Positions 1-10,562 of a stretch of 64,000 nucleotides of DNA are shown in pieces. The DNA is taken from positions 14,105-78,104 of the forward strand of contig MSTD01000028.1 of the NCBI GenBank assembly GCA_001942045.1, read 5' to 3'. The number at the start of each line of letters is the position of its first letter. The first letter of the stretch is position 1. The notes beneath the pieces are model-generated. The model made no database searches. It had not been told where the DNA came from and saw only the letters and a list, made by a program, of their open reading frames with translations. Source of the stretch: Mycolicibacterium porcinum (lineage in GTDB: Bacteria; Actinomycetota; Actinomycetes; Mycobacteriales; Mycobacteriaceae). A program made the position numbers and the translations under genes.

Positions 1-682
1 AGACGTCGATGCGCAGATCGGATTCGTCGATCTGGACCTGCTCGACGTCTTCGGGCTCGGGGTAGACCAGCACGCCCGCGGCCGAGGTGTGCACGCGGCC
101 TTGCGATTCGGTGACGGGCACGCGCTGCACCCGGTGCACACCGCCTTCGAACTTCATCCGCGACCAGACGCCGTCGGCCGAATCGCCCTTACTGGCGATG
201 GTGATGGTGGCGTCCTTGTAGCCGCCGAGATCCGACCACGTCTCATCGAGCACGGTGACGGTCCAGCCGTGGCGTTCGGCGTACCGGATGTACATGCGGG
301 CCAGGTCGGCGGCGAACAGCGCCGACTCTTCCCCGCCTTCCCCGGACTTGACCTCAAGCACGATGTCGTCGGCATCGTGCGGGTCACGGGGTGCGAGCTG
401 ATCGGTCAGCTGGGCGTCGAGTTCGGCCACCTTGGCGGTCAGCTCGTCCACCTCGGCGGCGAAGCTGGCGTCGTCGGCCGCGAGTTCGCGGGCGGCTTCC
501 AGGTCGCCGCGGGCGGCTTCGAGCTTGCGGTAGGTCCCCACGACGGGCGAGACCTGGGCGAAGCGCCGGCCCACCTTGCGGGCGGCGGAGGCGTCGGCGT
601 GCAGGTTGGGGTCGGCGAGCTGGCGCTCGAGGTCGGCGTGCTCAGCGAGCAGCGCCTCGATCGCGGGTGCGGTGTCTGTCAC
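1..682 (-). CDS. prfA: Peptide chain release factor 1 (partial, 3' end outside window)
   Basis: Release factor that reads UAA/UAG in the ribosomal A site and triggers peptide release. The visible 227 residues begin [20 protein letters not shown], typical of actinobacterial RF1, and include the helical N-terminal domain and the start of domain 2 with [17 protein letters not shown]. The codon-recognition segment [15 protein letters not shown] (PxT type) is present. The fragment stops at DESDLRIDV, just before the catalytic GGQ loop, which lies beyond base 1. The GTG start at 682 gives the family N-terminus. rpmE lies upstream on the same strand, an order conserved in mycobacteria. The call is firm; only the truncation by the window edge is unusual. 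Confidence 0.97.
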   Translation of the reverse strand, partial: MTDTAPAIEALLAEHADLERQLADPNLHADASAARKVGRRFAQVSPVVGTYRKLEAARGDLEAARELAADDASFAAEVDELTAKVAELDAQLTDQLAPRDPHDADDIVLEVKSGEGGEESALFAADLARMYIRYAERHGWTVTVLDETWSDLGGYKDATITIASKGDSADGVWSRMKFEGGVHRVQRVPVTESQGRVHTSAAGVLVYPEPEDVEQVQIDESDLRIDV

Positions 683-733
683 GTCAACGTCCTCCTACTC
701 ATGCCGACGGGTTTGTTCCCGGAAACGAGAACA

Positions 734-770
734 GCGCCCAGATCTGACGCGAATGCGACAGATCGGGCGC
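734..770 (-). terminator. Hairpin after rpmE, probable terminator
   Basis: Imperfect inverted repeat between rpmE and prfA: GCGCCC-a-GATCTG (734-746) pairs with CAGATCGGGCGC (759-770), giving a 12-bp stem with one bulged A and a 12-nt loop. There is no U-tract, which is common for mycobacterial terminators. It could end or attenuate rpmE transcripts before prfA. Confidence 0.5.
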
Positions 771-781
771 CGTTGACGTAG

Positions 782-1021
782 CTACTTGTCGGCTGCAGCC
801 GTCTCGCCGGCAGGCTTGCGCTTGCCGTACCGCTTCTCGAAGCGGGCCACGCGGCCGCCGCTGTCGAGGATCTTCTGCTTGCCGGTGTAGAACGGGTGGC
901 ACTGCGAGCAGACCTCGACCACAATCTGGCCGCTCTGCTTGGTGCTACGGGTCTGGAAGGTATTGCCGCAACCACAGTGCACCGTGGTCTCGACATACTC
1001 AGGGTGAATGCCTGTTTTCAT
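782..1021 (-). CDS. rpmE: 50S ribosomal protein L31, zinc-binding form
   Basis: Protein of the large ribosomal subunit, 79 residues, close to the usual L31 length. The start [20 protein letters not shown] is characteristic. Four metal-ligand cysteines or equivalents are visible in HCGCGN and CSQCHPF, marking the zinc-containing (C+) paralogue that is normally the housekeeping copy, in contrast to the cysteine-free form made under zinc starvation. The ATG at 1021 is preceded by GAGGAACCC, a good ribosome binding site; upstream in-frame codons encode nothing like L31. It sits between rho and prfA as in other mycobacteria, although here fadD1 and a tetR gene separate it from rho. Confidence 0.97.
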   Translation of the reverse strand: MKTGIHPEYVETTVHCGCGNTFQTRSTKQSGQIVVEVCSQCHPFYTGKQKILDSGGRVARFEKRYGKRKPAGETAAADK

Positions 1022-1167
1022 GGGTTCCTCTTCAATCGTTGGCCCGGGTCGCCCGCAATTCAGATGGACGTGAACCGGGACCGAGGGTCGGCGGTCCATT
1101 ATGCCAGGTCAACCGCCAACAGCCTAAACGCGCGATGACCGGCCACTATTCCTGCCCGGGATCGGGG

Positions 1168-2721
1168 TCAAATTTGTGCGTAGACCGTGCCGTCGCGCTT
1201 CCAGAGGACCCGGCCGGCCGGATCCGCACCGCGTGCGACGAGTTCACGCTTGAGGATCTTGTTGGTCGCGGTGGTGGGCAGATCCTCGGCGATCCAGACG
1301 TACCGCGGCCAGGATTTCGGTGACAGATCCTGCTGCTGCGCCAGGAAGGCGCCGAAATCTTCTGGGGTGAGCTCCTGGCCGTCGCGCAGCACGATGGCGG
1401 CCATCACCTGGTCGCCGACGAACTCGTCGGGCACCGGATAGACCGCTACGCGGCTGATCACCGGCTGCCGCAACAGGATCCGCTCGATGGGGGCCGCGGT
1501 GATGTTCTCGCCGTCCACCCGCATCCAGTCCGCGGTGCGCCCGGCCAGATAGATCCAGCCGTCGGCGTCCCGGTAGGCCAGGTCGCCCGACCAGTACATG
1601 CCGTGCCGCAGCCGTTCGTCGGTCGCGCCCTTGTCGTTGTGGTAGCCGCGGAACATCCCGCTGCCGTTGGTATTGACGAGTTCGCCGGTGGCGGCATCGG
1701 CGTTGATCAGGGCGCCGGTGCCATCGAATTGTGCGACCTCGCATTCGGTGACGGTCTCCGGGTCGTAGATCGCCACTCCGGGGAACCCCTGGCCGACGCT
1801 GCCCGCAGGCGTGCCCTCGGAGCGGGTGATGATGATGGCGAGTTCGGTCGAACCGAAGCCGTCCCACACGCTGCAGCCGAACCGCCGACTGAACTCGTCG
1901 ATGTCACGGTCAGCCGCCTCGTTGCCGAACGCCACGCGCAGCGGGTTGTCGTGGTCGTCGGGCCGCTCCGGGGTGGCCAGGATGTAGGCCAGCGGCTTGC
2001 CGACATAGTTCATGTAGGTGGCGCCGTAGCGGCGGATGTCCGGTAGGAAGCCGGACGCGGAGAACTGTGCCGGCGCCATGGCCGCACCCGAGCTGAGCGC
2101 GACGCCCCACCCCGCGTAGACGCCGTTCGAGTGGAACAGCGGCATGGCCAGATAGCAGGTGTCCGCCGGGGTGAGGTCGTAACGCTGCACCAGCGCCGCG
2201 GCGGAGAACAGCACGATGGAGTGCGCCACCTGCACGGCCTTGGGTTCGCCGCTGGTGCCCGAGGTGAAGATCATCATGAAGGTGTCGTCGGGCCCGACCT
2301 CGCGGTGCGGGGTGAATTCCCGCTGCGACCAGGTGGTGTCCGACACGTTGATGACGGTGACACCAGGAAGGTCGACGCCGTCGAGCAGCGCACGATGCTG
2401 GTCGTCGACGAGGACGATCTGGCACTCCACGCGGGCGATGTCGCGGGCCAGCGCCTGGCCGCGACGGGTGTTGTTGATACCGCACAGCACGTAACCGCCG
2501 AGTGCGGCGGCGGCCAGCGCGGTCAGCATGTCGGGGGTGTTGCCCAGGAGCGTGCCGACGTGCAGGGGCCGCTGCGGATCGGCCATCGCGATCAGCGTGG
2601 CCGCCTGAGCCTTCGCCTCCGCGATGTGCTCGCGCCAGGTCCAAGTACGTTCGCCGTACTTGACGGCGACCGTGTCGCCCCCTTCGCGCTCGCGGAGCAA
2701 CTGCTGCAGCGTGTCGGCCAT
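1168..2721 (-). CDS. fadD1: FadD1-like acyl-CoA ligase
   Basis: Adenylate-forming enzyme that activates a fatty or other carboxylic acid with ATP and CoA. 517 residues from MADTLQQLLRE. The P-loop-like motif IFTSGTSGEPKA lies near residues 151-162, followed by the ATP-binding YWSGDLAYRDADGW block and the hinge GRTADWMRVDGEN. The C-terminal catalytic lysine region TTATNKILKREL is intact. From memory the text closely matches M. tuberculosis FadD1 (Rv1750c) more than FadD17. The start at 2721 is preferred to 2736 because it matches that family N-terminus. It is divergent from a tetR gene that may regulate it. The actual substrate cannot be read from the sequence. Confidence 0.85.
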   Translation of the reverse strand: MADTLQQLLREREGGDTVAVKYGERTWTWREHIAEAKAQAATLIAMADPQRPLHVGTLLGNTPDMLTALAAAALGGYVLCGINNTRRGQALARDIARVECQIVLVDDQHRALLDGVDLPGVTVINVSDTTWSQREFTPHREVGPDDTFMMIFTSGTSGEPKAVQVAHSIVLFSAAALVQRYDLTPADTCYLAMPLFHSNGVYAGWGVALSSGAAMAPAQFSASGFLPDIRRYGATYMNYVGKPLAYILATPERPDDHDNPLRVAFGNEAADRDIDEFSRRFGCSVWDGFGSTELAIIITRSEGTPAGSVGQGFPGVAIYDPETVTECEVAQFDGTGALINADAATGELVNTNGSGMFRGYHNDKGATDERLRHGMYWSGDLAYRDADGWIYLAGRTADWMRVDGENITAAPIERILLRQPVISRVAVYPVPDEFVGDQVMAAIVLRDGQELTPEDFGAFLAQQQDLSPKSWPRYVWIAEDLPTTATNKILKRELVARGADPAGRVLWKRDGTVYAQI

Positions 2722-2746
2722 CCGATGATTCCCCAAAGGTTAGTGA

Positions 2747-2764
2747 ACAGATTTAGAAAACTGT
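2747..2764. promoter_or_regulatory. Candidate TetR operator between fadD1 and tetR
   Basis: An 18-bp imperfect palindrome, ACAG-wTTT-nn-AAAw-CTGT in form (ACAG at 2747, CTGT ending at 2764), sits in the 86-125 bp divergent promoter region between fadD1 and the tetR gene. Its AT content stands out from the GC-rich flanks. Its size and position suit a TetR dimer site controlling both genes; the assignment is inferred. Confidence 0.4.
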
Positions 2765-2807
2765 CTACCATGGTTGTGGCGCGAGGAGATACACCCTTGG
2801 CAGAATC

Positions 2808-3452
2808 ATGTACCTAACCCCATCGGAAGACCAGGAGACGCAGGAGTTGACCAGCACCACGGCACCCCGCAGCGTGCGAGATCGACTGATCGACGCTGCC
2901 GAGGAATGCCTGCGGACCAAGGGCATTCGAGCGACCACGGTCTCCGAGGTAGCCGAGGCCGCCGGGGTGTCCCGCGGGTGGCTCTACCGCCACTTTCCCG
3001 ACAAGGTGACATTACTGGGCGCCGTGATCGTCCGCCTCAACGACACGTTCTGGTCGGAAGCCCAGGCGATGCTCGAGCAGATCGACGGCCTGGATCGCCA
3101 GATCGCCTGGGGTGTCACCAACGGTCTGCGGGCCTACGACGATCCCGGCGCGGTGTTGATGAAACTGCGCACCGACGAACCCGAGGAGTTCGCCGCCTGC
3201 GCGGGCGCCGGGGTGCAGGGCATGATCCCCGACCTGGCCGAATTCTGGTCACCGTATCTGGCGGCCGCCCGCGACCGCGGCGAGGTGCGCGCCGACATCG
3301 ACATCGCTGAGGCATCGGAATGGGTTGCGCGAGTATTGATCTCGCTGGCGACCGTACCGGGGAACACGTTGGACCCCAGTGACGAGGACGCAGTGCTGGC
3401 CCAGGTTCGCCGCTATTTGATGCCCGGGTTACGCCCCGATCCAACCGCCTGA
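2808..3452 (+). CDS. TetR-family transcriptional regulator
   Basis: Ligand-responsive DNA-binding repressor type. The N-terminal helix-turn-helix is clear: VRDRLIDAAEECLRTKGIRA followed by TVSEVAEAAGVSRGWLYRHF. The C-terminal ligand domain (about residues 75-205) resembles no family I can name. 214 residues from the ATG at 2808; a TTG at 2847, with AGGAG-rich sequence before it, would remove 13 residues without touching the domain, so the start is uncertain. It is divergent from the FadD1-like ligase with a palindrome between them, which suggests control of lipid activation, perhaps in response to an acyl-CoA. It converges on rho with a shared terminator. Confidence 0.85.
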   Translation: MYLTPSEDQETQELTSTTAPRSVRDRLIDAAEECLRTKGIRATTVSEVAEAAGVSRGWLYRHFPDKVTLLGAVIVRLNDTFWSEAQAMLEQIDGLDRQIAWGVTNGLRAYDDPGAVLMKLRTDEPEEFAACAGAGVQGMIPDLAEFWSPYLAAARDRGEVRADIDIAEASEWVARVLISLATVPGNTLDPSDEDAVLAQVRRYLMPGLRPDPTA

Positions 3453-3461
3453 CAGCACGCA

Positions 3462-3488
3462 AAAAGCCCCCGAAAATCGGGGGCTTTT
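3462..3488. terminator. Bidirectional intrinsic terminator between tetR and rho
   Basis: Perfect 12-bp stem: AAAAGCCCCCGA (3462-3473) and TCGGGGGCTTTT (3477-3488), with a 3-nt loop. It has a GC core with T-runs on both strands, so it can act for the rightward tetR gene (stop 3452) and the leftward rho gene (stop 3502). It is the most canonical L-shaped terminator in the window. Confidence 0.9.
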
Positions 3489-3501
3489 CACGTTGTCGTT
3501 G

Positions 3502-5496
3502 TTAGTCGACGTCCATCGAGCCGGGAGCGGTCTTGGAGACCTGGACCAGGAACTCGTAGTTGTTCTTGGTCTTGCGCAGCTGGCTCATCAGCAGGTCGAT
3601 GGCCTGGTGGCTGTCCAGCCCGGACAGCACGCGACGCAGCTTGTGCACGATCGCGAACTCGTCGGGGCTGAGCAGCAGCTCATCCTTGCGGGTGCCCGAC
3701 GGGTTGACGTCGACGGCCGGGAACACCCGGCGCTCGGCGATCTTGCGATCGAGCTTGAGCTCGGCGTTACCGGTGCCCTTGAACTCCTCGAAGATCACGG
3801 TGTCGCCGGTCGAACCGGTCTCGACCATCGCCGTGGCGATGATGGTCAGCGAGCCGCCATGCTCGATGTTGCGGGCCGCGCCGAGGAACCGCTTCGGCGG
3901 GTACAGCGCGGTGGAGTCAACACCACCGGACAGGATGCGGCCCGAGGCCGGAGACGCGTTGTTGTATGCGCGGCCCAGACGGGTGATCGAGTCCAGCAGC
4001 ACGACGACGTCCTTGCCCTGCTCGACCAGGCGCTTGGCCCGCTCGATCGCCAGCTCGGCCGCCTGGGTGTGGTCTGACGGCGGACGGTCGAAGGTCGAGG
4101 CGATGACCTCACCCTTCACTGACCGCTGCATGTCGGTGACCTCTTCCGGACGCTCGTCGACGAGCACCACCATCAGGTGGCATTCCGGGTTGTTCTTGGT
4201 GATCGCGTTGGCGATGTCCTGCATGATCGTGGTCTTACCGGCCTTGGGTGGCGACACGATCAGGGCACGCTGACCCTTACCGATCGGCATGATCAGATCG
4301 ATGACACGGGTGGTCAGCCGCTCGGGCGTGGTCTCAAGCCGCAACCGCTGGTTCGGGTACAGCGGGGTCAGCTTGGTGAAGTCGGGCCGATTCTTGGCCG
4401 CCTCGACCGGACCGCCGTTGACGCTGTCCAGGCGCACCAGCGGGTTGAACTTCTGCCGCGGGTTGTTGCCGCCGCCCTCGCCCTCCCGGGGCACCCGGAC
4501 CGCACCGGTGACCGCGTCGCCGCGGCGCAGACCGTTCTTGCGCACCATGTTCATGGAGACGTAGACATCGTTCGGCCCGGCCAGGTAGCCCGACGTCCGG
4601 ACGAACGCGTAGTTGTCCAGGACGTCGAGGATGCCGGCGACCGGCTGGACGACGTCGTCCTCGCGCAGCTCGGTGTCGTTGCCGCCCTCGCCGCCACGCT
4701 CTCCGCGGCGACGACGGTCGCGGTCACGGAACCGGCGGCCGCGACGACCCTGACGGCCTTCGCCGTCGCTGTCGTCGTCGTTGTTGTTGCCCGAGGAGTG
4801 ACCGCCCCGGTTCTGCTGGTTGTCCTGCTGATCCGACTGGTCGCGGGTCTGACCCTTGTCCTGCTTCTGGTCGCGTTTGTCGTCCTGCTTCTGATCGCGC
4901 TTGTCGTCCTGCTTGTTGTCGGCCTTGTTCTCGCCGTCGGACTGCTCACGCTTCTCGCGGCGTTCCTGACGCTCACGCTTGTCCTGCTTCGCAGGCTTTT
5001 CCTGCTGCTCAGCAGCCGGCTCGGCGTCCTTGGTGTCGCCCTCGCCCTTGGCCTCGGCCTTCGCCTCGACCTTGGCGCCCTCGTTGCCCGCCTCGTCCTT
5101 GGCGTCGGCGGCCGGGGCACCGGCCTGACGCGAGGAACCCCGGCGCTCGCGGCGACGCGGCGCGGGCTGTTCAGCGGCCTCGGCACCGGCGTCCGGCTGG
5201 GCATCGGCGGGAGCTTGCTGTGGTGCTTCGGTGGCACCGTTGGACTCGCCCTGGTGGGCGCGAATAGCTGCGATCAATTCACTCTTGCGCAAACCGGACG
5301 CGCCTTCAACACCGATTTCCTTGGCCAGCGCGCGCAGCTCAGGCAGCACCATGGTCGACAGCGACGCGGGCCGGGCGCTCGAAGCGCGCCGCGCAGCCGC
5401 GGTGTCAGTGGTCTCGGTGCTTTCAGATGTCACGGCGTTCGGTAGATCTCCAGCGCCATTCGCACTGTCAGCCGTGAAGAGGTCCGTATCTGTCAC
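3502..5496 (-). CDS. rho: Transcription termination factor Rho
   Basis: Hexameric RNA-dependent ATPase that terminates transcription. 664 residues from the GTG at 5496 (VTDTDLFT), preceded by GAAAGGAAATCC; an earlier ATG gives an unrelated extension. A Rho-N SAP-like segment (LSTMVLPELRALAKEIGVEG) is followed by roughly 190 residues of low complexity rich in E, K, D, R, Q, N and G, then the cold-shock RNA-binding domain (GILDVLDNYAFVRTSGYLAG), Walker A SPPKAGKTT near residue 425 and the R-loop/arginine-finger region. Such inserts are known in actinobacterial Rho and extend RNA binding. It has a long leader upstream and is probably autoregulated. It lies downstream of thrB, as in M. tuberculosis. 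Confidence 0.97.
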   Translation of the reverse strand: MTDTDLFTADSANGAGDLPNAVTSESTETTDTAAARRASSARPASLSTMVLPELRALAKEIGVEGASGLRKSELIAAIRAHQGESNGATEAPQQAPADAQPDAGAEAAEQPAPRRRERRGSSRQAGAPAADAKDEAGNEGAKVEAKAEAKGEGDTKDAEPAAEQQEKPAKQDKRERQERREKREQSDGENKADNKQDDKRDQKQDDKRDQKQDKGQTRDQSDQQDNQQNRGGHSSGNNNDDDSDGEGRQGRRGRRFRDRDRRRRGERGGEGGNDTELREDDVVQPVAGILDVLDNYAFVRTSGYLAGPNDVYVSMNMVRKNGLRRGDAVTGAVRVPREGEGGGNNPRQKFNPLVRLDSVNGGPVEAAKNRPDFTKLTPLYPNQRLRLETTPERLTTRVIDLIMPIGKGQRALIVSPPKAGKTTIMQDIANAITKNNPECHLMVVLVDERPEEVTDMQRSVKGEVIASTFDRPPSDHTQAAELAIERAKRLVEQGKDVVVLLDSITRLGRAYNNASPASGRILSGGVDSTALYPPKRFLGAARNIEHGGSLTIIATAMVETGSTGDTVIFEEFKGTGNAELKLDRKIAERRVFPAVDVNPSGTRKDELLLSPDEFAIVHKLRRVLSGLDSHQAIDLLMSQLRKTKNNYEFLVQVSKTAPGSMDVD

Positions 5497-5807
5497 GGAT
5501 TTCCTTTCTTTCCCCCGCTCATCAGGTCGTGCGAGGGTTCCCCAAAGGTCGATGCGCATTCAGCCGAAACGCTGAACACGTAGCTCACACCGTCGCCTGC
5601 GCAACGGCGATCGCCAGGGTTCGCCGAGATGGCGAACCGTCAGTCCACGAGTAGAACACAAGAAGATTGGGTGGTCGTCCTGGTGTCGACGCAGGCAGAG
5701 ACCCTGCGAGTGCTGGACGAGAGCGAGAATAACTCGCTTTGGTGAAGTAATCAAGCAACGTCAACGCTGGGCGTGTGGCGTTCACTTCTTCTTGTGCCGC
5801 TCAATCG
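5497..5807 (-). promoter_or_regulatory. rho leader and promoter region
   Basis: This 311-bp gap between thrB and rho holds no convincing gene. On the minus strand TTGATT (5754-5749) and TATTCT (5731-5726) are separated by exactly 17 nt, a good SigA-like promoter with a start near 5719, which implies a leader of about 220 nt. The leader contains a hairpin, GGTTCGCC/GGCGAACC (5618-5625 with 5631-5638, 5-nt loop). A 6-bp hairpin AGCGAG/CTCGCT (5722-5738) overlaps the -10. Long rho leaders are known sites of Rho autoregulation; that role is inferred here. Confidence 0.55.
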
Positions 5808-7857
<2,050 letters not shown>

Positions 7858-7861
<4 letters not shown>

Positions 7862-9177
7862 GCGTTCGTTCCTTCCATACGCAGCACGCTGTTGATGGTC
7901 TGCACCACGTCGAGATCGGCCAGCGCCTCGACGGTCTCCGAGAGCGCGGCATCGGTGGCCTGGTGGGTGACCACGACGATGCGGGCGCCGCACGGCTGCC
8001 CCTCCTCGTCGACCATGCCCTCCTGGCGCACCTCTGCGATGCTGACCTCGCGCTTGGCGAATTCGGCTGCCACAGCGGACAGCACACCGGGCCGGTCGGA
8101 GACGTTCATGTTGACGTAGTAGCGGGTGGGGATGAAGCCGATCGGGGCGATCGGAAGCTTGGCGTACTTGGATTCCCGAGGGCCCCGGCCACCTTGGACG
8201 CGGTTGCGGGCTGCCATCACGACGTCGCCCATCACCGCCGACGCTGTCGGCGCTCCCCCGGCGCCCTGGCCGTAGAACATCAGTCGGCCGGCCGCCTCGG
8301 CCTCGACCACCACGGCGTTGAACGCGCCGTTGACCGCGGCCAGCGGGTGCGTCAACGGCACCAGCGCCGGGTAGACGCGCGCCGAAACACGTTGCTTGCC
8401 TTCATCAGTGGTCAAGCGTTCGCAGATGGCCAGCAGCTTGATCGTGCAGCCCAGGGCGCGCGCCGACTCGAAGTCGGCCGCAGTCACCTTGGTGATGCCT
8501 TCGCGATAGACGTCGTCGGCGGTGACCCGGGTGTGGAATGCGATCGAGGCCAGGATCGCGGCCTTGGCCGCGGCGTCATAACCCTCGACATCGGCGGTGG
8601 GATCAGCCTCGGCGTAGCCGAGCGCGCTGGCATCGGCCAGCGCCGAGCTGTAATCGGCTCCGGTGCTGTCCATCTCGGACAGGATGTAGTTGGTGGTGCC
8701 GTTGACGATGCCGGCCACCCGCAGCACGGTGTCACCGGCCAGCGACTGGGTCAGCGGCCGGATCACCGGGATGGCGCCGGCCACCGCGGCCTCGAAATAC
8801 AGGTCGACACGGGCCTTTTCGGCGGCCTGCGCCAATTCACCGGTGGACTGCGCCATCAGCGCCTTGTTGGCGGTGACCACCGACTTGCCCTGTTCGAGCG
8901 CGGCCAGGATGGCCTTGCGGGCCGGCTTCACCGGGCCCATCAGCTCCACCACGATGTCGACGTCGTCGCGGGACACCAACTCGACGATGTCGTCGGTGAG
9001 CAGGTCCTTGGGCACCCCACGGTCGCCGGAGACCTTCCGCACGCCGATGCCGCGCACCTCGAGCGGGGCGCCGATGCGGGCGGCGAGATCGGCGGCGCTC
9101 TCGTTGATGATGCGCACCACTTCGCTGCCGACGTTGCCCAGCCCCAGCACCGCTACGCCGATGGGCTTCTCACTCAT
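7858..9177 (-). CDS. hom: Homoserine dehydrogenase with C-terminal ACT domain
   Basis: Reduces aspartate semialdehyde to homoserine, the branch point of threonine and methionine synthesis. 439 residues. The nucleotide-binding loop GLGNVG is at about residues 12-17; the catalytic region [19 protein letters not shown] is intact. The C-terminal 80 residues ([21 protein letters not shown] onward) form an ACT domain, the usual site of threonine feedback inhibition. The ATG overlaps the lysA stop (ATGA). Called thrA in M. tuberculosis. No fused aspartate kinase. Confidence 0.97.
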
Positions 9178-10562
9178 TGACCACTCACCTCCAAGCTCAA
9201 AAGATCATCGACGGTCTCCCGACGGAGCACCAGCCGAGCCTTGCCGTCCTTCACGGCCACCACGGCGGGACGGCACAGCAGGTTGTACCGGCTCGACATC
9301 GAGTAGCAGTAGGCGCCGGTCGCGGCGACTGCCAGCAGATCGCCCGGCGCGATGTCATCGGAGACCCAGGTGTCGCGAACGACGATGTCACCGGTTTCGC
9401 AGTGCTTTCCGACGATGCGGGCCAGGGCCGCGGGGGCATCGCTGACCCGGGAGACCAACCGCGCGTCGTACTCCGCGCCGTACAGGGCCGGGCGGATGTT
9501 GTCGCTCATCCCGCCGTCGACGCTCACATAGCGGCGTTCCGCGGTGGCGCTGATCGCCACGTCTTTGACGGTGCCGATCTCGTAGAGCGTGATGGTGCCC
9601 GGCCCGGCGATGGCGCGGCCCGGCTCGACCACGAGCTTGGGTGTTGGCAGCCCTACTGCCTCGGACTCGCTGCGCACGATGGCCAGCAGCTTGTCGGCCA
9701 GCTCCTGCATCGGCGGCGGATCGTCTTGCGGCACATAGGAGATACCGAGACCGCCGCCGAGGTCGATGATCGACATCTGCGACGTCTTCTCGACACCGAA
9801 TTCCGACACCACGTCACGCAGCAGGCCGATCACCCGGTGGGCGGCCACCTCGAAGCCGGCCACGTCGAAGATCTGGCTGCCGACGTGGCAATGCAGTCCG
9901 ACCAGGCGCAGGTTGTCGGTGGCGAACACCGTGCGCACCGCTTCCATCGCCGCGCCGCTGGCCAGGGACAGTCCGAATTTCTGGTCCTCGTGGGCGGTGG
10001 AGATGAACTCGTGGGTGTGCGCCTCGACGCCGGGCGTCACCCGGACCAGGACGTCCTGGACGATGCCCGCCGCACCGGCGACCTCATCCAGGCGCTCGAT
10101 CTCGATCAGGGAATCGACCACCACGTGGCCGACCCCGGCCTTGACCGCCGCACTCAGCTCGGCAACGGATTTGTTGTTGCCGTGCAGGGTGATTCGTTCC
10201 GGCGGAAAGTCGGCGTGCAGCGCGACGGCCAGCTCTCCCCCGGTGGCCACGTCGAGCGACAGGCCTTCCTGGTTGACCCAGCGCGCGATCTCACTGCACA
10301 GGAACGCCTTCGCCGCGTAGTGCACGTAGTCGCCGCCGCCGAACGCCGCGGCGATGTCGCGGCAACGGGACCGGAAGTCGTCCTCGTCGATCACAAACAA
10401 CGGGGTGCCGAATTCGGCCGCCAACTCGGTGACCGGAACACCCGCGATCGACACCACACCGTCGTCGCCACGAACCAGGTTGCGGGGCCACACATTCGGG
10501 GCCAGCAGCATGATCTCGTCAGGACTCTCCGGCTTTACCGGCCCGGCGGGGTGCGCGTTCAC
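9174..10562 (-). CDS. lysA: Diaminopimelate decarboxylase
   Basis: Last step of lysine synthesis, from meso-diaminopimelate, which in mycobacteria also feeds peptidoglycan. 462 residues, fold type III PLP enzyme: PLP lysine K85 in [12 protein letters not shown], glycine loop [11 protein letters not shown], and the C-terminal [14 protein letters not shown] with the catalytic cysteine. The GTG at 10562 overlaps the argS stop (GTGA). From memory it adds about 15 residues before [10 protein letters not shown] compared with M. tuberculosis; an internal ATG at residue 18 would match the shorter form, but the overlap favours the GTG. Confidence 0.96.
   Translation of the reverse strand: MNAHPAGPVKPESPDEIMLLAPNVWPRNLVRGDDGVVSIAGVPVTELAAEFGTPLFVIDEDDFRSRCRDIAAAFGGGDYVHYAAKAFLCSEIARWVNQEGLSLDVATGGELAVALHADFPPERITLHGNNKSVAELSAAVKAGVGHVVVDSLIEIERLDEVAGAAGIVQDVLVRVTPGVEAHTHEFISTAHEDQKFGLSLASGAAMEAVRTVFATDNLRLVGLHCHVGSQIFDVAGFEVAAHRVIGLLRDVVSEFGVEKTSQMSIIDLGGGLGISYVPQDDPPPMQELADKLLAIVRSESEAVGLPTPKLVVEPGRAIAGPGTITLYEIGTVKDVAISATAERRYVSVDGGMSDNIRPALYGAEYDARLVSRVSDAPAALARIVGKHCETGDIVVRDTWVSDDIAPGDLLAVAATGAYCYSMSSRYNLLCRPAVVAVKDGKARLVLRRETVDDLLSLEVSGQ

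Noticed and set aside
4177..5445. 422-codon plus-strand frame opposite rho, leucine/valine-rich and membrane-like
   Set aside because: Its hydrophobic runs are the complement of the Asp/Lys/Gln-rich Rho insert. No ribosome binding site and no conservation expected.
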